This document shows, in pieces, positions 1 to 9,108 of a DNA stretch of 64,000 nucleotides. Origin of the DNA: Marivivens sp. (GTDB lineage: Bacteria; Pseudomonadota; Alphaproteobacteria; Rhodobacterales; Rhodobacteraceae); the NCBI GenBank assembly GCA_024642115.1, contig JAHEBU010000010.1, positions 124,001 to 188,000 of the forward strand, read 5' to 3'. The translations under genes and the position numbers were made by a program. The notes below the pieces were generated by a model. That model made no database searches and was not told where the DNA came from. It was given only the letters and a program-made list of their open reading frames with translations. The stretch's first letter is position 1. Every line of letters starts with the position of its first letter.

Positions 1-875
1 ACAGCATCACCGAACTCGTCCTCCTCCCCGGCGGGGCCGATCTGCTCAACCTTTCTCCCGCGCTTCAGGCGGGAATGAGCCTGAGTTTGAAACAGACTGC
101 CCAAGGCGGGTCGAGCATCACCAAGACCTTTGCGACTGCCGGCAATATGCTGACCAACGATACCCAGCAGACCGGCGCGTCCGACGCTGCGGTCCGAATT
201 GATCAAACCGGTATTGATATGACAGCCAGCGTAAATAGCTGGATCACCTCCTATACCTTGCCGGAACCGGCGTCCGGTCAGGTCGATGTGACCGGAAGGA
301 ATGTCGCCGCACATATCACGATTCCGCTCTTGTCGGGCACGGACCCGCAACCGTTCCGCTATGCCATCCGGCTGGACGAGTTGACGCTGTCTGACGACAC
401 CTGGGCCCTGTTCGACCCCACCGCGCAATTCCCCCGCGATCCGGGGTCAGTCGACGTGGATATCACCGGAACGGCGACGTTCGGCTTTGACGTGGTCGAT
501 GCCTACACTTGGGCCGATCTCTATTACACCAACGACATTCCGGTAACGGCCAACTCTGTCAGCATCGACGCTCTCACGCTCAACGGGGCGGGGCTGGCCT
601 TTGCCGGCACGGGCGAATTCACCTTTGATCCAACCGACACCTACACCATCCCCGGTATGCCCCGGCCACAAGGAACCGCCACCATGTCACTCGCCGGGCT
701 CAGCGGCTTTTTCGACCGGCTGGTCGCGATGGGCCTGATGGACGCGAACGAGGCGATGATGACCCGGCTCGGCATGGGTATGGTGTTCAAGGCCGAAGGG
801 ACCGACAGCCTCACCTCGTCCATCGTGATCGACGAAGCGGGACAGATAAGCGCGAACGGCCAGCGCCTGCGTTAA
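1..875 (+). CDS. DUF2125 domain protein, 3' part
   Basis: The frame is open from base 3 of the window to a TAA at 873-875, so the gene starts upstream and only about 290 C-terminal residues are seen. The run of alternating polar and hydrophobic strands with few helices, and the ending ISANGQRLR, match the C terminus of DUF2125 proteins of Rhodobacteraceae (usually about 500 residues, predicted exported or periplasmic beta-rich proteins of unknown function). No catalytic motif is visible. It converges on the dienelactone hydrolase gene with a 4-base overlap. The family call rests on pattern memory of the C-terminal motif, not on a search. Confidence 0.7.
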   Translation, partial: SITELVLLPGGADLLNLSPALQAGMSLSLKQTAQGGSSITKTFATAGNMLTNDTQQTGASDAAVRIDQTGIDMTASVNSWITSYTLPEPASGQVDVTGRNVAAHITIPLLSGTDPQPFRYAIRLDELTLSDDTWALFDPTAQFPRDPGSVDVDITGTATFGFDVVDAYTWADLYYTNDIPVTANSVSIDALTLNGAGLAFAGTGEFTFDPTDTYTIPGMPRPQGTATMSLAGLSGFFDRLVAMGLMDANEAMMTRLGMGMVFKAEGTDSLTSSIVIDEAGQISANGQRLR

Positions 876-1609
876 AGGCTTTCGGCAAACAGCGCCATGA
901 TCCGGTCCCAGTGGCGGGCGGCCCCCTTGGCGTCATAGGGTCCGTTCCCCTCGATCGACCAGCCGTGCTGGCAGCCGACGTAATTCTCGATCATGTGGTC
1001 CACCTCGGCCTCGCGCAGCGCTTGGGCCAACGCGGCGGACTGTTCGGGCGGGAAACTCTGATCGACCCCGGCCACGCCGACATAAAACCGGGCCTTGGCC
1101 CCTTTCAGATACTTGTGCGGGCTTTGCGGATCGTCCGTGGCCAGACCGCCGCCATGCAGGCTCGCCGCCGCCACGATCCGGTCGGGATAGGCGCAGGCCG
1201 CCCGCATCGCGCGCCCCCCGCCCATGCAATAGCCCAGGGTGGCGATGGGGCCGTTGACCCCCGCCGCCGTCATCGCCTCCAGAAACGCGGCAGTGTCCGA
1301 CACGGTCATCTGCTGACTGGTTCCGCCGATCATGCCCATCAGGGCGTTGCGGCTGGCCTCGTGGGCAAAGGACGTCTTTGGATCAAACGGGCCATAGGCG
1401 CCAAAGCGATAGAACAGGTCAGGGACCAGCACGGCATAGCCCGCCGCCGCGATCCGTTCGGCCATGACATCCAGCACGCGGCGCGGGCCAAAGGCGTCCA
1501 TGTACAGGATGACCCCCGACAACGGGCCATCGGCCCGATGGTCGGGCAGCGCCAGATGGGCAGGGGCAGCGCCGTCAGCGGTGGCAACGTTCAGGGACTG
1601 GATCGTCAT
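872..1609 (-). CDS. Dienelactone hydrolase family protein
   Basis: A 245-residue alpha/beta hydrolase. The nucleophile elbow GYCMGGG places Cys at about residue 128, as in dienelactone hydrolases, where Cys replaces the usual Ser. An Asp (VAGVDQSFP, about 183) and a His (GCQHGW, about 215) complete the expected Cys-Asp-His triad. Length and order fit carboxymethylenebutenolidase-like enzymes that open lactone or ester bonds in the cytoplasm. The start at 1609 was preferred over the upstream in-frame codon at 1645 because AGGAG lies 7 bases before it. It is a single gene between two plus-strand genes, so no pathway partner reveals the substrate. The family is clear; the substrate is unknown. 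Confidence 0.88.
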   Translation of the reverse strand: MTIQSLNVATADGAAPAHLALPDHRADGPLSGVILYMDAFGPRRVLDVMAERIAAAGYAVLVPDLFYRFGAYGPFDPKTSFAHEASRNALMGMIGGTSQQMTVSDTAAFLEAMTAAGVNGPIATLGYCMGGGRAMRAACAYPDRIVAAASLHGGGLATDDPQSPHKYLKGAKARFYVGVAGVDQSFPPEQSAALAQALREAEVDHMIENYVGCQHGWSIEGNGPYDAKGAARHWDRIMALFAESL

Positions 1610-1727
1610 GTTTGGCTCCTTGGGGTTCGCCTCTAAACCTAACACGGCCTCACGGGCAATCCAGCCACTTGCCCTTGCGACCCCGCGGCTGACGGACTAC
1701 CTCTGCCAAGGCCGCAAAGGACCCAGC

Positions 1728-3074
1728 ATGACCCAATCCCTCGCCTCCCTCACCGAACAGCTTCTGAGCCTTGCCAAGCGGGCGGGGGCGGACGCCGCCG
1801 ACAGCGTCGCCGTGGACGGCACGTCGCTCTCCATCGACGTGCGACAGGGGCGGCTGGAACAGGCGGAACGGGCGCAGGGGATCGACATCGGGTTGCGGGT
1901 GTTCGTCGGGCAGCGGCAGGCCTGCGTATCGTCGTCCGATACCAAACCCGGCACGCTGGAACAGATGGCCGAACGGGCGGTTGCGATGGCCCGCGAAGCC
2001 CCCGAGGATCCCCATTGCGGGCTGGCCGACGCTGCCCAGCTGGCGCGGGACACAGACACCACCCGGCTCGACCTCTACGATCCCACCGACGAACCCGACC
2101 CTGCCGCCCTCCAGCGCGACGCGACCGAGGCCGAAGAGGCCGCGATGCAGGTCGCAGGCGTCACGCAAATGGACCACGTCAGCGCGGGCTACGGACGGCG
2201 GGCGGTGCATGTCGCCGCGACCAACGGCTTTTCGGCAGGCTACCAGCGGTCCGACCGGGGGATCACCTGCGTCGCCATCGCAGGTAGCGGCACGGGGATG
2301 GAGCGGGACTATGACTATGACAGTCGCATCTATCAGGGCGACCTGCGGTCCGCGCAGGACATCGGGCGGGTGGCCGGCGAACGGGCGGTCGCGCGTCTGG
2401 GGGCGCGCAAGCCCAAGACGGGGACATGGCCTGTCCTCTTCGACGAACGGATTTCGTCCTCGCTGATCGGGCACCTGCTGTCCGCGATCAACGGGGCCTC
2501 GATTGCAAGGGGCAGCAGCTGGCTCCGCGACGCGCTGGGGCAACAGGTCTTGCCCGCGCACCTCTCAATCGTGGAAAACCCGCACCGCCCCCGCACCTCC
2601 GGCTCGCGGCTCTTTGATGGCGAAGGGTTGGCGACCACCCCCCGGGCGATCGTGGACAACGGTATCCTCACCGGCTGGACGCTGGACCTTGCGACAGGGC
2701 GGAAACTGGGGATGGCCTCCACCGCCAACGCCTCGCGCGGGACCTCCTCGCCGCCCTCGCCCAGCACGACCAACATCGCGCTTACCCCCGGCACGGCCAC
2801 GCGGGACGACCTGATCCGGGACATGGGAACCGGGCTTCTGATCACTTCGATGATTGGTTCGACGATCAACCCCAACACGGGGGATTATTCGCGCGGGGCA
2901 TCGGGGTTCTGGGTGGAAAACGGGGAAATCACCCACCCGATCAACGAATGTACCGTTGCGGGCAACCTGCGTGACATGTTGATGCGGATCATCCCCGCCA
3001 ACGACGGGCGGGCGCACCTGTCGACCGTGGTCCCGTCCATCTTGATCCCTGGGCTGACCCTTGCCGGCGACTGA
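1728..3074 (+). CDS. pmbA: TldD/PmbA family protein, TldE type
   Basis: 448 residues, the normal size for TldE/PmbA. The N-terminal ligand-like domain (RAGADAADSVAVDGTSLS, then RQGRLEQAERAQG) and the C-terminal barrel with GTSSPPSPSTTN and NPNTGDYSRGASGFW are typical. The HExxxH zinc motif that marks the catalytic TldD subunit is absent, which places this in the TldE branch. In E. coli TldD and TldE form a heterodimeric metalloprotease that degrades unfolded peptides and matures microcins; a TldD partner is not in this window. The start follows AAAGGA at 1728. The stop overlaps the next gene by 14 bases, implying translational coupling. Confidence 0.88.
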   Translation: MTQSLASLTEQLLSLAKRAGADAADSVAVDGTSLSIDVRQGRLEQAERAQGIDIGLRVFVGQRQACVSSSDTKPGTLEQMAERAVAMAREAPEDPHCGLADAAQLARDTDTTRLDLYDPTDEPDPAALQRDATEAEEAAMQVAGVTQMDHVSAGYGRRAVHVAATNGFSAGYQRSDRGITCVAIAGSGTGMERDYDYDSRIYQGDLRSAQDIGRVAGERAVARLGARKPKTGTWPVLFDERISSSLIGHLLSAINGASIARGSSWLRDALGQQVLPAHLSIVENPHRPRTSGSRLFDGEGLATTPRAIVDNGILTGWTLDLATGRKLGMASTANASRGTSSPPSPSTTNIALTPGTATRDDLIRDMGTGLLITSMIGSTINPNTGDYSRGASGFWVENGEITHPINECTVAGNLRDMLMRIIPANDGRAHLSTVVPSILIPGLTLAGD

Positions 3075-3834
3075 CCTCGCCCTTCTCAAACAGGCGGCAC
3101 GGGACGCCGGGGCGATCGCTCTGCGGGCCTTTGGCAACCAGCCGCAGGTCTGGGACAAACCCGCCAATGCCGGGCCGGTCACACAGGCCGACCTCGACGT
3201 TGACAGCATGCTGCGGCAAACGCTCCTGGCTGCGCGGCCCGATCACGGCTGGCTGTCCGAGGAAACGACAGACACGCCTGCCCGGCTGAGCACCGCCAAG
3301 ACTTTCATCGTCGATCCCATCGACGGCACGCGGTCCTTTATCGAAGGGGCCAAGGATTGGGCCCATTCGCTCGCCATCGCCGAAAACGGGATCATCACTG
3401 CGGCGGTCGTCTATCTGCCCGCCCGCAAACTTCTGTTCGCGGCGCAGCGGGGGGGCGGGGCCACGCTCAACGGGCAACCGATCCGCACTTCGGCCCCGGC
3501 AGACGCGGCCAGCGCCACAGTCCTCGCCGCCCGGCCCAACTTTGACGCAGCACACTGGCGGGACGGCACTCCGCCGCCTGTCAAACGGGCGTTCCGGTCG
3601 TCGCTGGCCTACAGGCTCTGCCTCGTGGCCGAAGGACGGTTCGATGGCATGCTCACCCTTCGACCCGCCTGGGAATGGGACATCGCCGCAGGGGCACTGA
3701 TCGTGGCCGAGGCCGGAGGCACCGCTAGCACCCGCACCGGCACCCCGCTGCACTTCAACAACGTCACGCCCCAGGTCAACGGTGTCGTGGCCGCCGGCAC
3801 CCTGCACCAGACCCTGATCAACCAACTGACGTAA
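3061..3834 (+). CDS. Inositol monophosphatase family (CysQ-like) phosphatase
   Basis: 257 residues with the metal-binding motifs of the lithium-sensitive phosphatase family: WLSEE (Glu at about 67), DPIDGTRSF (Asp 85 and 88) and WEWDIAAG near residue 208. Such enzymes remove phosphate from inositol phosphates, from 3'-phosphoadenosine 5'-phosphate (CysQ) or from related sugars, using two or three Mg ions. In Rhodobacteraceae this form is often annotated as a 3'(2'),5'-bisphosphate nucleotidase. The start is a TTG inside the end of pmbA (14-base overlap); no ATG lies close enough to give a full-length protein. The sequence does not settle which substrate is used. Confidence 0.85.
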   Translation: MPATDLALLKQAARDAGAIALRAFGNQPQVWDKPANAGPVTQADLDVDSMLRQTLLAARPDHGWLSEETTDTPARLSTAKTFIVDPIDGTRSFIEGAKDWAHSLAIAENGIITAAVVYLPARKLLFAAQRGGGATLNGQPIRTSAPADAASATVLAARPNFDAAHWRDGTPPPVKRAFRSSLAYRLCLVAEGRFDGMLTLRPAWEWDIAAGALIVAEAGGTASTRTGTPLHFNNVTPQVNGVVAAGTLHQTLINQLT

Positions 3835-4127
3835 ACGCGCCGGTTCCCCCTCCCCCGTAGGTTGGGCGCAACCCACCGCACCCCCACCCCATCCCTTCTC
3901 CCGTCGTCCCAGCCCCGCTCCGTGACCCCGAGTCACAGGGTTCGGAGCCAATTTTTGCTACCCGCAAACCAAATCCTCAAAAACCCCAATTTTCTGATAC
4001 ATATTTACAAACAATGACTTACAAAGCGCTCAAACGTGAACGCCTCTCCCGGCCCGCTCTCCGCTTGCCCCGCAATCGTGAAAACCCTAGGTTGCCCCCG
4101 ATCCTCAATTCCTCCCGGAGCCTCCCC
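3835..4127. other. 293-base gap without a gene
   Basis: The left half is C-rich and holds a degenerate REP-like palindrome at 3857-3877. The right half (about 3950-4015) is AT-rich and is the likely promoter region of the DUF4170-waaA-lpxK operon. An open frame begins at 4014, upstream of the DUF4170 start, but its first 38 codons lack a ribosome binding site and look non-coding. Confidence 0.5.
3857..3877. repeat. REP-like palindrome, copy 1
   Basis: The sequence GTAGGTTGGGCGCAACCCAC, continuing with C, matches the copy at 23642-23662 in 19 of 21 positions. Each copy is roughly palindromic around the GCA centre. Both lie just after the stop codon of a plus-strand gene. Confidence 0.5.
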
Positions 4128-4373
4128 ATGACCCAGCGCCTTCACCTCGTCTTTGGCGGCGAACTCGTTGACCCGACTAAGAATGCCTTCAAAGACGTGA
4201 AGGACATCCATATCGTCGGCATGTTCCCCGACTACGCCAGCGCCTACACCGCCTGGAAGGCCGAGGCGCAGCGCACCGTCGACAACGCCCACACCCGGTA
4301 TTTCATCGCCCACCTGCACCGTCTGCGGGACGAAGAGATGGCCGCCTCCTCCACCGAAGAGCTGGGCAACTGA
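4128..4373 (+). CDS. DUF4170 domain protein
   Basis: A small acidic protein of 81 residues beginning MTQRLHLVFGGELVDP. It contains the DVKDIHIVGMFPDY and AEAQRTVDNAHTRYFIAHLH stretches characteristic of DUF4170, an alphaproteobacterial family with no known activity. The conserved position directly before waaA and lpxK suggests a role in or around lipopolysaccharide synthesis, but that is inference from context. The start at 4128 has GGAG about 7 bases upstream. No signal peptide or membrane segment is seen, so it is probably cytoplasmic. The next gene begins 24 bases after its stop. Confidence 0.87.
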   Translation: MTQRLHLVFGGELVDPTKNAFKDVKDIHIVGMFPDYASAYTAWKAEAQRTVDNAHTRYFIAHLHRLRDEEMAASSTEELGN

Positions 4374-4397
4374 TCCCGCCCGGCAGGGCCCGCTGAC

Positions 4398-5609
4398 ATG
4401 TCCCGCTCGCTGTCCCTCTCGGCCTATCTCGCGCTGCGCCGGACCGGGTCCGGTTCGGCCCCGGCCGTCGTTCGGCCACCCCGGCCCAATGGCCCGCTCG
4501 TCTGGGTCCGCGCCGCCGAAGCCAGCCAGATCGACACGATCCGCGCGCTTGCCCGTCGATTGCAGGACGACGGTGACCGGGTCAGCTTTGTCGTGACCTG
4601 TCCGAACCCGGCGCCCGATCCGACGGGCGAACGCAGCTTTCACATCGAACATCAGCCCGCCGACAGCCCCGCCGCCGCCCGCGCCTTTGTCGATCACTGG
4701 CAGCCTGATCTTTTGCTGTGGATGCGAGGCGATCTTGATCCCCTGCTGCTCAGCGAAACCGACCGGCTCGTCATCCCCCGTCTGCTGATCGATGCCTCGT
4801 CGCGCGGGATTGACGGGACGGCTGGAAACTGGATGCCGGGGATGCTGCGCGGCCTGCTCGACCGGTTCGACCGCGTGTTGGCCGCCACACCCGAAGCCCG
4901 GCTGCGCCTGCGCAAGGCGGGGGTGGCCGACACGCGACTCGAACTGTCCGGCCAACTTGAAGAAGGCACGCCCGTTCTGGGATGCAGCGAACGCGAACGA
5001 CGCGATCTGGCCGCCGGGCTTGGCACGCGGCCCGTCTGGCTGGCCGCAGATACCCCGGCCGACGAGGTGGCCTTGATCGCGCAGGCCCACAGCCACGCCA
5101 GTCGCCGCACGCACCGGCTGCTCCTCATCCTCGACCTGCGTGACCCGTCCCATGGGCCTGACACCGCCCTTCAACTCCGCGAGGCTGGGTTCGAAGTGGC
5201 CATCCGATCCGACGGCCAGGAGCCAAGCGAAGCAACCCAGGTCTATCTGGCCGACACGACGGGCGAACTTGGGCTCTGGTATCGACTTGCCCCGATGACC
5301 TACCTCGGCGGCTCCCTTCTCGGCAATTGCCAACGCCATCCGTTTGAACCGGCCAGGCTCGGCTCGGCCGTCCTGCATGGTCCCTCGATCCAGCCCCACA
5401 CCAGCAGCTTTCAACGGCTCGCCAGCGTCGGCGCCAGCCGGTCGGTCAAGTCGGCCTCTGATCTGGGCGGGGCGATCGAAACCCTGCTTGCCCCTGACAA
5501 GGCCGCCAAGATGGCCCATGCCGCGTGGGAGGTGACGTCAGCCGGGGCAGAGGCGACCAACCGGGTGATCGAGTTGATCCGCGACAACCTCGACAAGGCA
5601 CGGCGCTGA
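4398..5609 (+). CDS. waaA: 3-deoxy-D-manno-octulosonic acid (Kdo) transferase-like protein
   Basis: 403 residues with a GT30-type N-terminal domain and a C-terminal GT-B domain containing [22 protein letters not shown], followed by a helix resembling the nucleotide-sugar site. WaaA moves Kdo from CMP-Kdo to the lipid A precursor at the inner membrane. The genes on either side (DUF4170, lpxK) support this assignment. The usual active-site segment HAxSxGE is replaced by WVRAAEASQ at about residues 36-44, so the expected catalytic Glu aligns with Gln and the His with Arg. It may use another base, or the motif may be realigned in this lineage. The gene shares the bases TGATG with lpxK. Confidence 0.85.
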   Translation: MSRSLSLSAYLALRRTGSGSAPAVVRPPRPNGPLVWVRAAEASQIDTIRALARRLQDDGDRVSFVVTCPNPAPDPTGERSFHIEHQPADSPAAARAFVDHWQPDLLLWMRGDLDPLLLSETDRLVIPRLLIDASSRGIDGTAGNWMPGMLRGLLDRFDRVLAATPEARLRLRKAGVADTRLELSGQLEEGTPVLGCSERERRDLAAGLGTRPVWLAADTPADEVALIAQAHSHASRRTHRLLLILDLRDPSHGPDTALQLREAGFEVAIRSDGQEPSEATQVYLADTTGELGLWYRLAPMTYLGGSLLGNCQRHPFEPARLGSAVLHGPSIQPHTSSFQRLASVGASRSVKSASDLGGAIETLLAPDKAAKMAHAAWEVTSAGAEATNRVIELIRDNLDKARR

Positions 5610-6604
5610 TGGCCGCCCCCCGCTTCTGGTTCACAGCACCTGACAGGCCCACCCTTGTGGCACGGCTTATGTCCCCGCTCGGCGTGCTCTACGCCGCTGG
5701 CACCGCCCGCCGTCTGCGCCAGGGGCCAGGCCACCGGGCCAGAGTTCCGGTGATCTGTGTGGGGAACATCAACGTGGGCGGCACGGGCAAGACGCCCACG
5801 ACCATCGCGCTGGTCCAACGGCTCATCACCTGGGGCTGGCAGCCGCATGTGGTCAGCCGGGGCTATGGCGGATCGCTGCCAGGGCCAGTGCGCGTGACCG
5901 AAGGACATCACAGCGCCGACCAGACGGGGGACGAACCGCTGCTGCTGGCAGCCTTCTGCCCCACATGGGTCGCCAAGGACCGGGCGGCTGGTGTCCGCGC
6001 CGCCGAAGGGTCGGGGGCCGACGTCATCCTGCTAGACGACGGGTTCCAGAACCCAACGGTGGCCAAGGACCTGTCGCTGGTCGTGGTCGATGCCCAGCGC
6101 GGGTTCGGGAACGGTCGGGTCATCCCGGCGGGACCCCTCCGCGAACCGGTGGCGGTCGGTCTGGCGCGGGCAGACATCCTGCTGTCGATCGGCCCCGCCC
6201 CGGCTCAGGCCGACCTCACCGCGATCTGGCAAATCCCGATTCCCCACATCACCGGCCACCTCGCCCCCTTGCCTACCGGCATGACCTGGACCGGACTGCG
6301 CGTGCTGGCCTTTGCCGGGATCGGCCACCCCGACAAATTCTTTGCCACCCTGCGCGGGCTCGGGGCCAATCTGATCAGGGCCGAGGCGCTGAACGATCAC
6401 CAACCCCTGACCGACGCGCTGGTGACCCGGCTCGAACTGGAGGGAAAGGCGCTGACCGCCCAGCTTGTCACCACCGAAAAGGATGCCGTGCGACTGCCCC
6501 CGTCCTTTCGGGCCAAGGTCCTGACCCTGCCCGTCCGGCTGGAGATCGACGATTGGGGTCCTATGGACGCGGCCCTGTCCCGCATCGGCATCATACCGAA
6601 ATAG
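5609..6604 (+). CDS. lpxK: Tetraacyldisaccharide 4'-kinase
   Basis: 331 residues. The P-loop [12 protein letters not shown] lies about 45 residues from the start, and the typical LLDDGFQN and RGYGG motifs of LpxK follow. The enzyme phosphorylates the 4' position of the lipid A disaccharide precursor at the cytoplasmic face of the inner membrane; the hydrophobic N-terminal stretch ([15 protein letters not shown]) fits its membrane association. The ATG overlaps the waaA stop by one base (TGATG), so the two are translationally coupled in a lipid A operon. An upstream in-frame start at 5525 would run inside waaA and was rejected. Confidence 0.95.
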   Translation: MAAPRFWFTAPDRPTLVARLMSPLGVLYAAGTARRLRQGPGHRARVPVICVGNINVGGTGKTPTTIALVQRLITWGWQPHVVSRGYGGSLPGPVRVTEGHHSADQTGDEPLLLAAFCPTWVAKDRAAGVRAAEGSGADVILLDDGFQNPTVAKDLSLVVVDAQRGFGNGRVIPAGPLREPVAVGLARADILLSIGPAPAQADLTAIWQIPIPHITGHLAPLPTGMTWTGLRVLAFAGIGHPDKFFATLRGLGANLIRAEALNDHQPLTDALVTRLELEGKALTAQLVTTEKDAVRLPPSFRAKVLTLPVRLEIDDWGPMDAALSRIGIIPK

Positions 6605-6630
6605 ACCCTGCGCAGGCCGGTTCGTCCCAA

Positions 6631-6655
6631 GTTCACCTTGCCATAACAACTCCCG
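6631..6655 (+). repeat. Short interspersed repeat, copy 1, with hairpins after it
   Basis: GTTCACCTTGCCATAACAAC, continuing into CTCCCG-like bases, matches 60587-60611 in 22 of 25 positions on the same strand. It is followed by two GC-rich hairpins, 6665-6681 (CCGCGCC-ACA-GGCGCGG) and 6700-6715 (GCGGTC-GTCA-GACCGC). The element fills the space between the convergent lpxK and CoA-transferase genes and may help terminate both transcripts. Confidence 0.55.
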
Positions 6656-6743
6656 CCGGAGGCTCCGCGCCACAGGCGCGGCCACCCCCAACCAAAGGCG
6701 CGGTCGTCAGACCGCAACGGCGGGCGGGACGGGCCCCCTGCCC

Positions 6744-7868
6744 CTAATCCGACAGAATGTCCTGATCCGCCCCCAACCGGGGCGAGGGGTGATGCAAAGC
6801 CAGTTCTGCCCCCGAAAACACAAAGGGTGACCGGACCCCCGGCACCCCGTCCAGATCGACGCGCATCCCGCGATGGATGATCTGCGGATCATCAAACACC
6901 TCGGCCATGTCGTTGATCGGGCCGACCGGAACAGTCGCCGCCTCGCACCGGGCCATCAACTCGGCCTTGCTCAGCAAACGAGTCCGCTCGGTCAAAACGG
7001 TGGTCAGTGCGGCGCGGTTGCGCAACCGGTTGGCATTGGTCAGGTAATCGGGATGGTCGGCCACCGCAGGCAGGCCCAGCACACCGCAAAACCTGCGAAA
7101 CTGCCCGTCGTTGCCCACCGCCACGATCAGGAACCCGTCGGCGCAGTCGAACACCTGATAGGGCACGATATTGGGGTGGGCATTGCCCATCCGGTTCGGG
7201 GCCTTGCCGGTGGTCAGATAATTCATCGCCTGATTGGCCGTCACTGCCACGGCCACGTCGAACAGGGCCATGTCGATCCTCTGGCCCAGCCCGGTCGTCT
7301 GCCGCTGGTGCAGGGCGGCCAGAATGGCCGTGGTCGCGTAAACGCCAGTCAGGATATCGGTGACGGCCACGCCCACCTTTTGCGGCTGGCGGTCCGGCTC
7401 GCCCGTGATCGACATCAGTCCCGACATGGCCTGAATGATGAAATCATAGCCAGCGCGGGCGGCATAGGGGCCGTCCTGCCCGAACCCTGTGATCGAACAG
7501 TAGATCAGCCGGGGATTGAGGGATGACAGGCTGGCATAGTCCAGCCCGTACTTGACCAGCCCGCCCACCTTGAAATTCTCGATCACCACGTCGGCGTCCG
7601 CCACCAGGGCACGGACCTGCGCCTGCCCCTCGACGGTGCCGAGGTCGATCACGACCGACCGTTTCCCACGGTTACAAGCATGGAAATAGGCGGCGCTGCG
7701 TTCGCCATCCTGCTCGATCCAAGGCGGGCCCCAGGTGCGGGTATCGTCGCCCTGCGGGCTTTCGACCTTGATGACGTCAGCCCCCAGATCGGCAAGCGTC
7801 TGACCGGCCCAGGGGCCGGCCAGTATCCGGGCCAGTTCAACAACCTTCAGCCCGGCAAGGGGGGTCAT
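6744..7868 (-). CDS. CaiB/BaiF (formyl-CoA transferase-type) CoA transferase
   Basis: 374 residues beginning MTPLAGLKVVELARILAGP, the standard opening of class III CoA transferases. LADLGADVIKVE and GYDFIIQAMSG follow; the latter carries the Asp that forms the aspartyl-CoA thioester intermediate. The family moves CoA between carboxylic acids such as formate/oxalate, carnitine derivatives or mesaconate; no neighbour identifies the substrate here. The start at 7868 overlaps the DsbA-like stop as ATGA, so it is the last gene of a three-gene minus-strand unit. The longer open frame upstream to 8033 lies inside the DsbA-like gene and is not used. Confidence 0.92.
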   Translation of the reverse strand: MTPLAGLKVVELARILAGPWAGQTLADLGADVIKVESPQGDDTRTWGPPWIEQDGERSAAYFHACNRGKRSVVIDLGTVEGQAQVRALVADADVVIENFKVGGLVKYGLDYASLSSLNPRLIYCSITGFGQDGPYAARAGYDFIIQAMSGLMSITGEPDRQPQKVGVAVTDILTGVYATTAILAALHQRQTTGLGQRIDMALFDVAVAVTANQAMNYLTTGKAPNRMGNAHPNIVPYQVFDCADGFLIVAVGNDGQFRRFCGVLGLPAVADHPDYLTNANRLRNRAALTTVLTERTRLLSKAELMARCEAATVPVGPINDMAEVFDDPQIIHRGMRVDLDGVPGVRSPFVFSGAELALHHPSPRLGADQDILSD

Positions 7869-8533
7869 CCGGCCAGCTTTTCGTCCAGAATCTTGGCAAA
7901 ATCCTCGTAGGACATGTTCGAGTATTTCTGCCCGTTGATAAAGAACGTGGGCGTGCCGGTGATCCCGTCGCGGGCGGCGTTGTCTTCGCTGACCTTGAGG
8001 ATGCTTTGCGCCATGGTCGCGTTGGTCATGCACTTTTCAATCGTGGCGTCGTCATAGCCCGCGACCTTGCCCAACTGCCGCAGGTTCTGCGCGATGGTGG
8101 CCGGATCGCCGCCCGCCGCCCAGTCGGATTGCTTTTCGAACAACAGGTCCGACACCCCGAAATAGCGCAGACCATTGCACCGGGCCAACATGGACGCCCA
8201 GATGTCCTGCCGGTTGCGGACCAGTTCGCGGTAGACGAACTTGATCTTGCCGGTGTCGATGTAATTGGCGGTCAGCTGCGGCATGACGGTGGCGTGGAAT
8301 TCCGCGCAGTGCGGGCAAGTGAACGAACCGTATTCGATCACCTCGACCGTGGCGTCCTTGTTGCCCAACATCATGTCGGTGACCAGCCCGGGGTCGGCGG
8401 TCACGGTCGCATCCTGCGCCGATGCGGCTCCGGGCAGCAGCCCTTGGGTGTCCCCGTTCCGTGTCACGGCCCACAGACCCCCGCCCAGCACCAGCGCGGA
8501 CCCCGCCCCCAGCAATATCGTTCTGCGTTTCAT
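7865..8533 (-). CDS. DsbA family thioredoxin-fold protein
   Basis: 222 residues. The N terminus MKRRTILLGAGSALVLGGG is a signal peptide with a twin Arg, possibly Tat-type. The redox motif CPHC is at residues 73-76 (GSFTCPHCAEFH), and the cis-Pro loop TGTPTFFINGQ is near residue 195. These are hallmarks of periplasmic DsbA/DsbG-like oxidoreductases that form or isomerise disulfides. AAGGA stands 8 bases before the ATG at 8533, which excludes the longer upstream frame. The gene lies 16 bases after the DciA-like gene and overlaps the CoA-transferase start by 4 bases, so all three are probably cotranscribed. Confidence 0.9.
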   Translation of the reverse strand: MKRRTILLGAGSALVLGGGLWAVTRNGDTQGLLPGAASAQDATVTADPGLVTDMMLGNKDATVEVIEYGSFTCPHCAEFHATVMPQLTANYIDTGKIKFVYRELVRNRQDIWASMLARCNGLRYFGVSDLLFEKQSDWAAGGDPATIAQNLRQLGKVAGYDDATIEKCMTNATMAQSILKVSEDNAARDGITGTPTFFINGQKYSNMSYEDFAKILDEKLAG

Positions 8534-8549
8534 CGGCAATTCCTTCAGG

Positions 8550-9059
8550 TCAGCGTTTCTGTTTGGCCAAGACATTGGCGGCAAGCGCCTGAAGTGCAAG
8601 ACGCAAATCGTCGCTTTCAACACCTTGTGCAATCGTCCGGGCCTGCGCCTGCACAACCGGATCGGGGGCGAGGGGCTGTTTGGGCGCGTGGCCCCAGTCG
8701 ATCCGCCCTTCGGAAAATCCGGTGGGCGCTGTCTGGGTGATGCGCACCTTGGCAATGGCCCGGTAGCCATAGCAGGCGTTCACCTTGTCCCTGATCTGGT
8801 CCTTTTGCATCTCGACCATCGGGGCCTGCGCCCCCGTCGTCAGCACCGTCAGCGTCGCCCCCAGCCCGTCCCGCCCGTAGGTCACGCTGACCGGAAGGGC
8901 GACACTGGCGGTGGCCTCGCCCACGATCTCGCTCCAATGGGTCAGCAGGCGCGACACCGCGAAGCCCCGACTTTCCGAAGCCGTGCGGATCTGCGTCTGC
9001 ATCAGTGACGACGCAAGTGAAAAACCGGAACGGGATTTGGGGCGATAGGGCTGTTTCAT
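8550..9059 (-). CDS. DUF721/DciA family protein
   Basis: 169 residues. The N-terminal part (RTASESRGFAVSRLLTHW, EIVGEATA) matches the DUF721 fold now known as DciA, the ancestral bacterial loader of the DnaB replicative helicase. The C-terminal half is variable and contains KQPLAPDPVVQAQ. Alphaproteobacterial homologues often sit beside mutY and a DsbA gene, as here: mutY is divergent, with its start 50 bases away. It should act in the cytoplasm during replication initiation. The match is to the family pattern and synteny; direct evidence of helicase loading in this organism is inference. Confidence 0.8.
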   Translation of the reverse strand: MKQPYRPKSRSGFSLASSLMQTQIRTASESRGFAVSRLLTHWSEIVGEATASVALPVSVTYGRDGLGATLTVLTTGAQAPMVEMQKDQIRDKVNACYGYRAIAKVRITQTAPTGFSEGRIDWGHAPKQPLAPDPVVQAQARTIAQGVESDDLRLALQALAANVLAKQKR

Positions 9060-9108
9060 GATTGCGGCCTAGTCTAAACCACCTCTGCTGCGATACCAGC
9101 ACATTCCC

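Noticed and set aside
2333-2878. Long minus-strand open frame antisense to pmbA
   Set aside because: High-GC shadow of the real gene; no domain, no ribosome binding site and the plus-strand frame fits the family over its whole length.
6873-7526. Plus-strand open frame of 217 codons inside the CoA-transferase gene
   Set aside because: Antisense shadow; composition is Gly/His/Arg-rich without any known motif.
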